Source of the DNA: Ulvibacter litoralis
GTDB lineage: Bacteria; Bacteroidota; Bacteroidia; Flavobacteriales; Flavobacteriaceae
NCBI RefSeq assembly: GCF_900102055.1
Contig: NZ_FNBA01000001.1
Location: 831,085 to 895,084 of the forward strand
Direction: 5' to 3'
Length of the DNA stretch: 64,000 bases
Below are positions 25,486-34,580 of the stretch, piece after piece; the stretch's first letter is position 1, and every line of letters begins with the position of its first letter. The notes beneath the pieces were generated by a model, which saw nothing but the letters and a program-made list of their open reading frames with translations, did not search any database and had not been told where the DNA came from. Position numbers and translations under genes: made by a program.

Positions 25486-28017
25486 TTACGCCTTTGTATT
25501 TAAATACGCATCAAGGTTTTTATGAATCTGAATTGTTTTATAGTTAGGCGTAGAAATTTCAAAATGCTCTTTTAAAATCTTATAATCTTTGTGGTCTTTT
25601 AACTGTTCTCCAAAACCACGAGCGCCAAGCTTGGTGTTGAGTCCGTGAACAACTACAAATACTACTCCTGGTGTATAAAAATCTAAAGAAACGTCCATGT
25701 TAGTATACTTGTAAAATGCAATTGCTTTCTCTAACTTCTTCTCTAAATCGGTCGCTGCTTGTTGCTCATCGGCTCTAAATTGGTAAACTAATTTAAAACT
25801 ACTACTCTCTTCATCGTTTACAAAAGCTGTATCTGCTAATTTCGGCAATACATTGGTATATATATCCTGTGCTTGTTTTCCTTCGTCATCATTTGGATAG
25901 GTTAACGAAATAAAGTTCAATGCCTTTTTGTAAGCTTCAAAACCTTGTTGTCTTCCTATCGCAGTAGCTTTTAGTAATTCTAATTTTGGAACGATGTCAT
26001 TTCCGTTATAAATAGTTATGTATTCGTCTGCTTTGTCTATTACCTGTTGGTAACGTGACGCTTCAAAATCTTTGTACAATGCCTTGTATTTAAACTCCGG
26101 ACTAGATTCATCGGTTGCCAATGAAGAGTTCGGATTCCGAAGAATTTCAGCATAACGAGAATCGCTATGATTGTTTAATACGTCATTTTTATATTGAGTT
26201 GCTAAAGCGTTGTTTTCTAAGATTTCGTAAATCTTATACAAATTGTACTTAGAAGGAAGTACCAAACGCTCTTCAGGCTGATATCCTAATAAGGTTTCTA
26301 AGCGATTTGCCGCCAAGTTGTATTCTTTAAACTTCTCCTTATATATAAGCCCTAATTGGTAGTATGCAAAGTTTCGGTCTTTTACAATACTATCTATCAC
26401 AACTTTTTCCTTCGGAATACGTGACAAATATGATTCTACATTATAGATTTCATTTTTAGAAATTGGATTCTCTGTGGCCACAACGATATCATCAATGTTC
26501 TCCAATGAACTTTGCTTGCTTGAACGTCTCCAGTTATCTTCTAACTTACGTTCTCCCCAAATTTTACGAAACTCTTGTTTTCCGTACGATACTGTTGAAG
26601 CTGTGTAGAAATAAAACTTGCCACCTGGCTTCGTTGTTCCTGTTTCTTTCTTGTTATAAAATTCTTGGTTAGCAATACCTTCAGCAGTTTCAGCATTTGC
26701 AATCGAATCTTTTATCGCTTGCGCTTTTAATTTTTCTGTATATTCAGTAAAAAAGGTACGTTGCTCTGTTTCACTCATATTCGCAATACGAATAATACTA
26801 TCGTTCGTTGTTGCAATATCTTCGTACTTAATAACATCGTCTAAGTTTTCACGCTTCTTTTTAATACGACGCCATGGACGAGATTTCTCTTCTAAGTTTG
26901 TCAACGTACTATCGTAATAAGCTCCTGCTATTTTGTACTCGGCATGGTCAAAATTGATTTCAGCAAGTGTTTGGTAGTTTTTAGATTGTAGAACGCGATC
27001 TTCTTTGTACGATTGTATTGACTTATTGTAATACGTTACCGCTGTGTCAATACTTTTATTAACTCTGTAGTACTCTCCTATTTGATGGTAAATTTTATCT
27101 AAAAATGGACGGTTCTCTCTGTCTTCCTCTAAGTCTTGAAGCAATTCTAAAAATGCAACACGGTCTTCTTTATCATAATCGAAGTTCTTTGCTTTTTCTA
27201 TGTATGCATTAATCATATACACACGAGGAGACTTACGATTTAAGTCGATAACCTCATCAAATGCCATGTTAGCACTGTCTTTTAGGCCTAGCTGATTGTA
27301 TAACTGCCCTTTAATATATAGGTAACGTCCTTTAAGCTCTTTGTCTCTGCTATTTGAAGCCGCCATTTTCATGTAGGGCAACGCTTCTGCAATAGAATCT
27401 AAATTAATATACGCCTGCGCCATCATTGCTGCGGCATCTCCTACAACGTCTTCCTCTAACGCTTCTTCTTTAAACATTTTCTGAAGACTCTCTAACGCAC
27501 CTTCTTCATTACTTAATCGAATGTTTGTTTTTGCCTTCCAAACCTTCGCGTTGTTAATATTATTACTTGTAGGATACTTGTCTAAAATGAAATTGAATGC
27601 ATCTAAAGCTGGAATAAATCGAGAATCGTAATAACGAGATTTTCCTAATAGCATATACGCCTCGTCTATTTGTGGGTTGTATTCTTTCCCGTCAATATAC
27701 ATTGCGTGTTTCTGAATGGCCTTTACGGCTTTCTCTTCTGCCTTATTAAAATTAGCATCTTTCGATTGTCCCGGAAGTGCGTTTTCTTCATTTAACTCGA
27801 TACGCTCCACAGGGAGAATTTCCCAGAAGTTGTCACGGTAGGTCAACGATAATGTTTCTTTTCCTTGGTCATACGCGACACCACCATTGTACAAGGCATT
27901 ATACTCTGCCGAAACAGCATGAGCATTCCTATTTAAAAAGGTGTTTTTTTTGCGTGAACAAGCAGCTAAAACGATGACTGCCAGTAGAAATATTGTGATT
28001 TTATAGATGCTCTTCAA
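25486..28017 (-). CDS. porW: T9SS/gliding-motility TPR lipoprotein PorW/SprE
   Basis: An 843-residue lipoprotein (lipobox LAAC, Cys20) filled with TPR-like helical repeats from about 60 to 780. Its length, signal and location upstream of bactofilin and atp genes match SprE of Flavobacterium johnsoniae and PorW of Porphyromonas, which are needed for type IX secretion and gliding. It is thought to link periplasmic motor parts to the outer-membrane translocon. The C-terminus (about 760-843) has a compact domain resembling the ending of these proteins. The two S8 proteases at 5-12 kb carry tails for this pathway. Confidence 0.9.
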   Translation of the reverse strand: MKSIYKITIFLLAVIVLAACSRKKNTFLNRNAHAVSAEYNALYNGGVAYDQGKETLSLTYRDNFWEILPVERIELNEENALPGQSKDANFNKAEEKAVKAIQKHAMYIDGKEYNPQIDEAYMLLGKSRYYDSRFIPALDAFNFILDKYPTSNNINNAKVWKAKTNIRLSNEEGALESLQKMFKEEALEEDVVGDAAAMMAQAYINLDSIAEALPYMKMAASNSRDKELKGRYLYIKGQLYNQLGLKDSANMAFDEVIDLNRKSPRVYMINAYIEKAKNFDYDKEDRVAFLELLQDLEEDRENRPFLDKIYHQIGEYYRVNKSIDTAVTYYNKSIQSYKEDRVLQSKNYQTLAEINFDHAEYKIAGAYYDSTLTNLEEKSRPWRRIKKKRENLDDVIKYEDIATTNDSIIRIANMSETEQRTFFTEYTEKLKAQAIKDSIANAETAEGIANQEFYNKKETGTTKPGGKFYFYTASTVSYGKQEFRKIWGERKLEDNWRRSSKQSSLENIDDIVVATENPISKNEIYNVESYLSRIPKEKVVIDSIVKDRNFAYYQLGLIYKEKFKEYNLAANRLETLLGYQPEERLVLPSKYNLYKIYEILENNALATQYKNDVLNNHSDSRYAEILRNPNSSLATDESSPEFKYKALYKDFEASRYQQVIDKADEYITIYNGNDIVPKLELLKATAIGRQQGFEAYKKALNFISLTYPNDDEGKQAQDIYTNVLPKLADTAFVNDEESSSFKLVYQFRADEQQAATDLEKKLEKAIAFYKYTNMDVSLDFYTPGVVFVVVHGLNTKLGARGFGEQLKDHKDYKILKEHFEISTPNYKTIQIHKNLDAYLNTKA

Positions 28018-28183
28018 AATTGTTTCAATTTATATGTTATAGTAACTTAAAAGCTTTGCTTTTAGTATATAAACCGCCATTAGAACGGTAAAAATACATT
28101 TCTTTTTAATAACACACTTGCTAATGCTCTAAAATTTGAATGGGATTGCGCCTCATATTCCCTAAAAAATATATTTTTGGTTG

Positions 28184-28191
28184 TACTTTTG
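28184..28191 (+). promoter_or_regulatory. -7 promoter box for the PaaE-like reductase gene
   Basis: TACTTTTG matches TAnnTTTG and lies 15 bases before the proposed TTG start at 28207. It lies after the earlier in-frame TTG at 28177, which argues against that start. Confidence 0.5.
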
Positions 28192-28206
28192 CAAAAAAAT
28201 AACGCT

Positions 28207-29256
28207 TTGAATACTTTTTATACCCTTACTGTTTCAGAAGTAAAAAGAGAAACTCCTAATGCCGTTTCTATTACACTTCAAATTCCAAATGACTTAAAAG
28301 AGAAATTTTCTTTTAAAGCTGGTCAGTACATCACGATGAAACACCAAGCTAACGGAACCGAAATACGTAGGGCGTATTCTATTTGTAGCGCACCCAACAG
28401 CGGTGTTCTTAAAGTGGGTGTGAAAAAAGTAGAAAACGGTCTTTTTTCAACCTTTGCTAATAATGATCTTAAGGCTGGAGATACGCTCGAAGTACTTCCT
28501 CCAGCGGGTAAGTTTACCGTTAGTCCAGAGCTTGGTACCGTTAAAAATTATGCTGCGTTTGTAGCAGGAAGCGGAATTACACCGGTACTTTCAATCGTTC
28601 AAACAGTATTGGAAGAAGCGCCAAACAGTACTTTTCTATTGGTCTACGGAAACCAATCGCCTTCCGAAACCATGTTTTTTTCTAATATTAAAAAATTGCA
28701 AGAAGATTATCCAAATCGCCTTTCAGTACAATATGTTTTTAGTCGAGAGGATGCTGAAAATGCACACTTCGGAAGAATTGACAGATCGGTTGTGAATTTA
28801 ATGCTGAGAAATAAGTATAAAGACACCCAATTTGATGATTTCTACCTCTGCGGACCGGAAACCATGATTGATGAAGTTTCTTCTACCTTGAAAGAAAATC
28901 ACGTCAATACCAAACAAATTCACTTCGAACTTTTCACTACTTCTGAAGGTGATTTACTTGTAGAAGCGCACGACGGAAACACCAAAGTAACCGTCACACT
29001 AGACGATGAAACTGAAACGTTTACAATGCCACAAAACAAATCAGTTTTGGAAGCAGCCTTAGAAAATAAACTAGACGCTCCTTTTTCATGTCAAGGCGGA
29101 ATTTGCAGTACATGTATTGCACGTGTTATAGAAGGAAAAGCAGAAATGCGTAAAAACCAAATTTTAACCGACGGCGAAATTGCCGAAGGTTTAATTTTAA
29201 CCTGTCAAGCGCATCCTACAACGCCAACGTTAGTAATAGACTACGACGACGTTTAA
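28207..29256 (+). CDS. Ferredoxin-NADP+ reductase with C-terminal [2Fe-2S] domain (PaaE-like)
   Basis: A 349-residue flavo-iron-sulfur reductase. The FAD-binding domain has RRAYSICSAP (about 51-60), the NADPH-binding domain starts with FVAGSGITPVLS (about 117-128) and ends with YLCGPETMI, and a plant-type [2Fe-2S] domain closes the protein with ligands Cys295, Cys300, Cys303 and Cys333 (CQGGICSTC...C). It would pass electrons from NADPH to an oxygenase or other partner. No phenylacetate genes are nearby, so the partner is unknown. Start is TTG 28207, chosen because it follows the promoter box and begins the conserved FYTLTVSEV strand. Confidence 0.9.
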   Translation: MNTFYTLTVSEVKRETPNAVSITLQIPNDLKEKFSFKAGQYITMKHQANGTEIRRAYSICSAPNSGVLKVGVKKVENGLFSTFANNDLKAGDTLEVLPPAGKFTVSPELGTVKNYAAFVAGSGITPVLSIVQTVLEEAPNSTFLLVYGNQSPSETMFFSNIKKLQEDYPNRLSVQYVFSREDAENAHFGRIDRSVVNLMLRNKYKDTQFDDFYLCGPETMIDEVSSTLKENHVNTKQIHFELFTTSEGDLLVEAHDGNTKVTVTLDDETETFTMPQNKSVLEAALENKLDAPFSCQGGICSTCIARVIEGKAEMRKNQILTDGEIAEGLILTCQAHPTTPTLVIDYDDV

Positions 29257-29341
29257 TCTGAGTCTTTTTTAAAACGTTATTTATCTGAAATTTTGAGTGT
29301 TATAAGGGGCAATTCCTTTACAATTAATCTTGAGGTATAAA

Positions 29342-30142
29342 TCACGCTCTTCGCTTATACTCTAAAAATTTCGTAAAGGGATTCGTGTCTTTATTTTTAC
29401 TTGCATGAAGCAAACTGCTAATAATCAATACCCCCGCAGCAGCAAAAGCAACATACGCTATCGTATTTTCAACATCTTGATTTGCCACACCAATCGCAAT
29501 TAAAGCCCAAGCACCCACCAAAGCAAATTCACGCATATTACGTGTCCAAGTAACCAGAAGGTTAATGAGCGTTGCAACGACAATCATAAGAAGTGTCCAT
29601 GTAATGGCAGAAACACCAAAACCATCCCAGTTTATTTTAACTAAATACGCGGCTACGTTGGCAATACTAGCTACAGTTACCCAACCACTATACACAACAA
29701 AGGGCCACCATAAAAATAAAATTACAGAAAATGGGGCGTCCCATAACTCCATGCGGTTGTTCCATACAATTTTGAGAAGGGACGCCAATTGAATAAAAAT
29801 AATGATACACGACAGCCCTGTGTACCCGTAAATCCAACTGATAACCCAAAAGCTATTTGCAATACAGGACAAAATAAACCATCCACCTATTTGCAACACG
29901 AAATCATCATCGCGTACTTTTACAAAAAGGCTTCTTCCTTGATAAATTCCGAACGCTAAAAGCAGAAGATATATAATTCCCCAAATTGAAAATGCGTAGC
30001 CTGCTGGTGTGAATAGTGTTTGGAATCCTCCCGAAACCTCGCCAATCGTAGTGCCGTTCATCAAACCCGTGTTGGATAGGTAATTCATAATTATCGTTGC
30101 GATTAAAGCAACTCCATTTCCTATTTGCAGTGTCTTCTTCAT
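29342..30142 (-). CDS. Tryptophan-rich TspO/MBR-like membrane protein
   Basis: A 266-residue protein with about seven hydrophobic segments and many tryptophans. Segments such as FTPAGYAFSIWGIIYLLL, FWVISWIYGYTG, LWWPFVVYSGWVTVASIAN and DGFGVSAITWT resemble the TspO/MBR superfamily, though it is longer than the ~160-residue canonical TspO. TspO proteins bind porphyrins and are linked to tetrapyrrole or stress responses; a specific ligand is not evident here. The gene stands alone on the minus strand. Confidence 0.6.
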   Translation of the reverse strand: MKKTLQIGNGVALIATIIMNYLSNTGLMNGTTIGEVSGGFQTLFTPAGYAFSIWGIIYLLLLAFGIYQGRSLFVKVRDDDFVLQIGGWFILSCIANSFWVISWIYGYTGLSCIIIFIQLASLLKIVWNNRMELWDAPFSVILFLWWPFVVYSGWVTVASIANVAAYLVKINWDGFGVSAITWTLLMIVVATLINLLVTWTRNMREFALVGAWALIAIGVANQDVENTIAYVAFAAAGVLIISSLLHASKNKDTNPFTKFLEYKRRA

Positions 30143-30311
30143 ATTTATGCGTTCTTCAAATTAAGGACGTGCTACTTTTTTTTACATTTGATTGTTTTTG
30201 AAAGCGTAGCGATATCCCAACATTTATTAACGAAAACAAGTTAAAGAATTAAGCGAAACTAACGAACAGTGAACATCCTAAAATAATCATAACTTTTTTA
30301 TACTGAACCAA

Positions 30312-30758
30312 ATGAACACAGACACATTACTAACATTTTTTGAAAGAGACCTGAACAAGTTAATTACTGAACTAGAGAGTTATAAAAATGAAAAGAACAT
30401 TTGGCGCGTAGAAAAAAGCATCTCTAATTCGGCAGGGAATTTAACGCTACATCTCATTGGAAACTTGCACACCTTCATTGGAAAGGAAATTGGAAAAACA
30501 AACTATATTCGGAATAGAGAACTCGAATTTACTCAGAAAAATGTGCCACGAAACGAATTGATAGATCGTATAAATAACACCATTACTATGGTTAAGGAGT
30601 CTCTCAATTCTATTACAAACGAAGATTTAAAAAAAGAGTATCCTGTTATGAAGTTTTCTAAAATAGAAACAACGGAATATTTATTAGTCCACTTGGCGAT
30701 TCATTTAACGTATCATCTTGGACAAATAAATTACCATAGACGGCTACTAGACGAATAA
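30312..30758 (+). CDS. DinB-superfamily protein (DUF1572-like)
   Basis: A 148-residue four-helix-bundle protein. The three histidines expected for the metal site are His47 (LTLHLIGN), His131 and His135 (LAIHLTYHLGQ). Members of this superfamily include bacillithiol- and mycothiol-dependent transferases and many uncharacterised proteins. The 169-base region upstream holds no other gene. No operon partner on the same strand is seen, so the substrate is unknown. Confidence 0.8.
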   Translation: MNTDTLLTFFERDLNKLITELESYKNEKNIWRVEKSISNSAGNLTLHLIGNLHTFIGKEIGKTNYIRNRELEFTQKNVPRNELIDRINNTITMVKESLNSITNEDLKKEYPVMKFSKIETTEYLLVHLAIHLTYHLGQINYHRRLLDE

Positions 30759-30781
30759 ATTTTCAAGCATATTATCGTAAT

Positions 30782-31813
30782 TTAAACCACAGCAAGTAGC
30801 TTCGTTACAATAGCTTCCGTAGAAATAGATGCAATTGCTTTTTCGTAACCTTCAGGAAACTTATTTCCATAAATAGACGTAGGCACTAACGGAAACTGTT
30901 CTCTATTGGCACATAATTGATGCTCCATGGGCTGATTAAATGGAACAAAGCCAGCATAGGGATGCGTTACACCCCAAAGTGTGATTGTTGGCACGCCGAA
31001 CATCGCTGCCAAATGCCCGTTCCCACTGTCCATCGCCAACATTGCATCTAAATTAGAAAGCAACGCCAGTTCTTCTTCAAAAGAAAGCGTTCCTGCCACC
31101 GAACTTACATTTTCAAACGGTTTTGCAAGTGCTTTTAAAGTGGCCACTTCTTTCTTTCCGCCGCCAAACAGGAAAATTCGATATTTATTTAAAGTGTTTA
31201 ATTTGGCAATCACTTCGTGCATCTGTTCTAATGGATACATTTTACTTTCAAAAGCTGCGAAAGGAGCAATTCCTATCAGCTTTTTAGGTTCTACTCCAAT
31301 AAGCGCATTCAGTTTCGGAATTAGTCTTTTTTGCTGCGGAAAAACATGTGTATCCAACGCAATTGGAAGTCCGAGAGCTGTAAACACATCAGCATAGCGT
31401 TGGTGGGTGGTTTTTAACGGATGAAACAGTTTGTTTTCAGCGCGTGTTAAGGCTTTTTTCTCAGTGCGCCCTTTATCAATGGTACTTGTCGGAATGCCTT
31501 TAAAAGAAAGCGCTTTCGTAAGGATCTTAGACCGAATCACATTGTGCAAATCGGCAACGGCATCGACACCAATTTTTTTGGCTTCTTTAGATAATTTCAG
31601 TAACCCAAGTCCTTTGTGCTTTCCGTAGACATCTGCTTCCAGAAAGGTAAGGTTCGGAATTCCGTCGAACAAGGGTTTAAAAAACGCTCTCGAAACAACG
31701 GTGAGTTTAACTTCTGGATAGGTTTGAGCCACCACACGTAACACCGGAATGGTCATCGCTACGTCGCCAAGGGCAGAAAGCCGAATGACCAGTATATGTG
31801 TGGGTTTTTTCAT
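30782..31813 (-). CDS. Glycosyltransferase family 9 (heptosyltransferase-like)
   Basis: A 343-residue GT-B enzyme. The N-terminus has the GT9 opening ILVIRLSALGDVAMTIPVLR, the middle has an ADLHN segment, and the C-terminal nucleotide-binding half has IGIAPFA, FGGGKKE, and AMDSGNGHLAAMFGVPTITLWG, the heptosyltransferase-family MDSGxxH signature. It most likely adds a heptose or related sugar to the lipopolysaccharide core. The ATG 31813 is preferred over the in-frame TTG at 31834. It follows the DUF4254 gene by 44 bases, a pairing common in flavobacteria. Confidence 0.9.
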   Translation of the reverse strand: MKKPTHILVIRLSALGDVAMTIPVLRVVAQTYPEVKLTVVSRAFFKPLFDGIPNLTFLEADVYGKHKGLGLLKLSKEAKKIGVDAVADLHNVIRSKILTKALSFKGIPTSTIDKGRTEKKALTRAENKLFHPLKTTHQRYADVFTALGLPIALDTHVFPQQKRLIPKLNALIGVEPKKLIGIAPFAAFESKMYPLEQMHEVIAKLNTLNKYRIFLFGGGKKEVATLKALAKPFENVSSVAGTLSFEEELALLSNLDAMLAMDSGNGHLAAMFGVPTITLWGVTHPYAGFVPFNQPMEHQLCANREQFPLVPTSIYGNKFPEGYEKAIASISTEAIVTKLLAVV

Positions 31814-31857
31814 ACTAGAAGAAACTAAGTGCAACTAAAAAAAAGCTTCAGAAAAAT

Positions 31858-32466
31858 CTATTTTTCGCCGCGTAGCACTGGATTTAACTCGTCGTCGTTG
31901 TACATTTTCATTTGCTTGTACACCTTCATGTATTTTCTACCTTCAGAAATATCTGCCAACAATTGGTCAATCGCAGTACTTAAATCAACACGTTGTTCTA
32001 GTAAAATATCCAATTTTGTCTGACACGCATTTCGGTGTGCTTCCGAAGCATTTTCGCGTGTTGCTTCTTCGTGCATATGATATACTTTCAACGCCAAAAT
32101 AGACAATCGATCTACGCCCCAAGCAGGACTTTCAGTATTAATCGTAGCGTTTTCATTTGCTTTTGCATCCTTGTATTTTTCAAGAAAATAACTATCAATA
32201 TACTCTACCATATCGGTACGATCTTGATTGGAAGCATCAATTTTACGTTTTAAGGTAAGTGCTGCTACCGGATCAATATTAGGATCGCGAATAATGTCTT
32301 CGTAATGCCATTGTACCGTATCAATCCAACATTTTCGGTATAACAAATGCTCCAATAATTGACTGTCTTTATCGTACGGATTTGTAAACGATTGATCTAC
32401 AGTGTTAATAATGTGATACGTATCAATCACTTCGGCAAAAATTTTATTGGCTGTGGTACTGAACAT
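31858..32466 (-). CDS. DUF4254 protein, neighbour of GT9
   Basis: A 202-residue, mostly helical, soluble protein with no signal peptide. Conserved-looking stretches include HLLYRKCWIDTVQWHYEDIIRDPNIDP, where the HYED run is reminiscent of a metal or substrate site, and WGVDRLSILALKVYHM. DUF4254 genes typically precede a GT9 gene, which suggests a joint role in LPS-core assembly, but no activity is established that I know of. A promoter box lies 33 bases upstream. Confidence 0.8.
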   Translation of the reverse strand: MFSTTANKIFAEVIDTYHIINTVDQSFTNPYDKDSQLLEHLLYRKCWIDTVQWHYEDIIRDPNIDPVAALTLKRKIDASNQDRTDMVEYIDSYFLEKYKDAKANENATINTESPAWGVDRLSILALKVYHMHEEATRENASEAHRNACQTKLDILLEQRVDLSTAIDQLLADISEGRKYMKVYKQMKMYNDDELNPVLRGEK

Positions 32467-32499
32467 TGTTTTTAGTATTTGTTATGTTTCAAAAAGATA

Positions 32500-32507
32500 C
32501 AAAGGTA
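32500..32507 (-). promoter_or_regulatory. -7 promoter box for DUF4254-GT9
   Basis: TACCTTTG on the minus strand matches TAnnTTTG, 33 bases before the ATG at 32466. Confidence 0.45.
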
Positions 32508-32583
32508 TCATATTTTGCGATAGTACGAACTATCTGAGAGGTGTCTAACAAGTGAGTGATATAAAGTTTTCAGAAGGCGTACG

Positions 32584-32895
32584 TTATTTTTCACAATCAT
32601 GTAAACCCCATTGGTCTAAACTTCTTAAAATAGTCTCCAAAGACCTCCCTCTGTCACTTAATTTATATTCTACTTTAGGAGGGACTACTGGGTACACTTT
32701 TCTAGAAAGAAGCCCGTCTTTTTCTAACTCTCTTACGGTTTGCGTAAACATTTTATTAGAAATTCCTGGAATTTTCTTTTGGAGCATTCCAGAACGCAAT
32801 TCGCCATCCAATAAATGAAATAAAATCAAAGGTTTCCATTTTGTTCCAATAAGATTCATGGCATAATGTAAAGGACAATGTATTTCTTTTTTCAA
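32584..32895 (-). CDS. HxlR-family transcriptional regulator
   Basis: A 103-residue winged-helix regulator. The N-terminal CPLHYAMNLIGTKWKPLILFHL pattern, the KIPGISNKMFTQTVRELEKDGLL recognition helix region and the YKLSDRGRSL wing are all characteristic of HxlR. Cys7 sits at the position used as a redox or electrophile sensor in several HxlR proteins. The start appears to be TTG 32895; the next Met (residue 13) would remove the conserved Cys. It is divergent from a glyoxalase-family gene, so it likely controls that gene and itself. Confidence 0.92.
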   Translation of the reverse strand: MKKEIHCPLHYAMNLIGTKWKPLILFHLLDGELRSGMLQKKIPGISNKMFTQTVRELEKDGLLSRKVYPVVPPKVEYKLSDRGRSLETILRSLDQWGLHDCEK

Positions 32896-32942
32896 AATAA
32901 TAGCTTTTAACTAATTGATTTTCTTATTTTTACTCGTTTAGG

Positions 32943-32968
32943 TAACTATACTACTTTTTAGTAAGTTA
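32943..32968. promoter_or_regulatory. Candidate HxlR operator
   Basis: An imperfect dyad, TAACT-A-TACT / AGTA-AGTTA, around a 7-base spacer, located between the divergent regulator and glyoxalase genes and touching the -33 element of the latter. HxlR-type regulators bind dyads of this kind. Confidence 0.5.
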
Positions 32969-32999
32969 TTGCCTATAGTGCAAATATAAATTAAATTTG
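32969..32999 (+). promoter_or_regulatory. Promoter of the glyoxalase-family gene
   Basis: TTG at 32969-32971, 20 bases, TAAATTTG at 32992-32999; the ATG follows 19 bases later. The upstream dyad abuts the -33 element, so binding there could block RNA polymerase. Confidence 0.65.
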
Positions 33000-33018
33000 C
33001 AGTCTTAAATTACAACGC

Positions 33019-33531
33019 ATGACAAATCATAAAAATTATCCGAAATCATTTTCACATATTGGAATTACAGTTCCAGACATCAACAAAGCCATAACATTCT
33101 ATTCGGAAGTAATGGGTTGGTATGTCATAATGGAACCTTCTACTGTGAAAAAAGAAAAGGAAACCGCTATTGGTAAAATGTGTATTGATGTTTTTGGTGA
33201 TGACTGGGAAGAATTTGAAATAGCGCATTTAGCAACCTCTGACGGAATTGGAATCGAACTTTTCTCATTTCCTAATGGAGTAAAAGAAGCTCCCGAATTT
33301 AATCCTTTCAACACAGGATTGTTTCATTTTTGCGTGCAAGACCCAAATATTGAAGAACTCATTGATAAAATTTTGGCGTACGGCGGAAAGCAAAGAATGC
33401 CAATTAGAGAATACTATCCAAACGACAAGCCTTTTAAAATGTGTTATGTTGAAGATCCCTTCGGAATTGTTTTTGAAATCTACACACATAGTTATGAACT
33501 AACCTATTCCTCTGGGGCCTATGCGAAATAA
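33019..33531 (+). CDS. VOC-superfamily protein (glyoxalase/dioxygenase-like)
   Basis: A 170-residue protein made of two beta-alpha-beta-beta-beta units. The four metal ligands of glyoxalase-like proteins can be placed at His13 (SHIGI), Glu80 (GIELFSF), His103 (LFHFCV) and Glu153 (VFEIYTH). It could be a lactoylglutathione lyase-like, dioxygenase-like or resistance protein. Control by a divergent HxlR regulator with a sensor cysteine suggests response to an electrophile such as methylglyoxal or a quinone, which is inference. Confidence 0.85.
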   Translation: MTNHKNYPKSFSHIGITVPDINKAITFYSEVMGWYVIMEPSTVKKEKETAIGKMCIDVFGDDWEEFEIAHLATSDGIGIELFSFPNGVKEAPEFNPFNTGLFHFCVQDPNIEELIDKILAYGGKQRMPIREYYPNDKPFKMCYVEDPFGIVFEIYTHSYELTYSSGAYAK

Positions 33532-33614
33532 CAAGTTTTAGTAGTAGTTCGTCTGAAGGTTCTGTTTCTGAAGGTTGCTTATTTTCACGTAACTTTCCGA
33601 AGAAATAGCCTCAT

Positions 33615-34541
33615 TTATTTTAAGAAAAACACCAAAACAGGAAGCAATACGGCAAGCCATAAAAGCACTTCTTTAAACCAGAATTCTTTCGTGTTTTCTA
33701 GATAATTTGTGATGATTATTGCCAACGGACTAATAATTAAAAACACCTCAGCACCTGTTTTTTCAGGACTTGCCAACGCCATTACCATACAAACTACTAA
33801 GGTTAATACGATTAGTGCTGCGTTGGGACGTTCTTTTTTTTGCATACGTGCAATTTTGAAAAAGAACCACAATCCGGTCCAAACCAAGAAAGTGAGCAAC
33901 ACTGCTACAGGAATTAACAATTGCGGCTGATTATAAGCGCTAAAGTCGAGACTTATGGTCGGTTTCCATGTAAAAAACCACGCAAACGAATCAGTAGTGA
34001 TAAAATAATACACGGTTCCGAGAGTAAATAAGGCACAAAAACCCACAAAAGGAATGAGTACTTCCTTATAATTATCGCCTGGTTTGCGAAATAAGCCTAC
34101 AAAAAGCACAATGAAAAACAACAAGCTCCAAAAGTAGAAAAACGAAGCAAGGGTAATCCAAAGTGAGGCGTCTAGTATTTTCTTTTCAGAATTTTTATCA
34201 CTTCGGAAACTTAATATTCTCCGAAACGAAAGCAGGATAAAAATAGAAGCTACCAGCAGTTTTCCTTCTGAAAATACCGTCGGCAAGGCTAGTAAAAACA
34301 GGGTAAAAAAGAGAATTCCGTAGGTATTATTTTTTGTTAAATGATTCTTCCGAATGATAAAATCTAACAACAACATTGCAAAAACGGCAATCAATCCTAA
34401 CCCAATTCTTTTACCAATAATAGGGGCTGTTAAAACCATTTCCGTTTCAGAAAAAAAGACAATAAAATAGCTGGCAAAAATTAAAATACCGAGAATTAGG
34501 TAATTTATAGGATTAGATTTGCTAAAAAAGCTTGTAAGCAT
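33615..34541 (-). CDS. DUF6427 polytopic membrane protein
   Basis: A 308-residue protein with about nine hydrophobic segments and few charged loops, starting SFFSKSNPINYLILGILIF. I take ATG 34541 as the start; the open frame further upstream overlaps the divergent promoter. This family is typical of flavobacteria and lies beside DUF6341 and purD. Its function is unknown; the topology would allow transport or lipid-linked sugar handling but nothing in the sequence fixes this. Confidence 0.75.
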   Translation of the reverse strand: MLTSFFSKSNPINYLILGILIFASYFIVFFSETEMVLTAPIIGKRIGLGLIAVFAMLLLDFIIRKNHLTKNNTYGILFFTLFLLALPTVFSEGKLLVASIFILLSFRRILSFRSDKNSEKKILDASLWITLASFFYFWSLLFFIVLFVGLFRKPGDNYKEVLIPFVGFCALFTLGTVYYFITTDSFAWFFTWKPTISLDFSAYNQPQLLIPVAVLLTFLVWTGLWFFFKIARMQKKERPNAALIVLTLVVCMVMALASPEKTGAEVFLIISPLAIIITNYLENTKEFWFKEVLLWLAVLLPVLVFFLK

Positions 34542-34554
34542 TGCGGTTAATTTA

Positions 34555-34562
34555 TACTTTTG
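34555..34562 (+). promoter_or_regulatory. -7 promoter box for DUF6341 gene
   Basis: TACTTTTG matches TAnnTTTG, 18 bases before the ATG at 34581, in the 39-base divergent gap. Confidence 0.5.
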
Positions 34563-34580
34563 CGTTGTAAATATAAAAAT

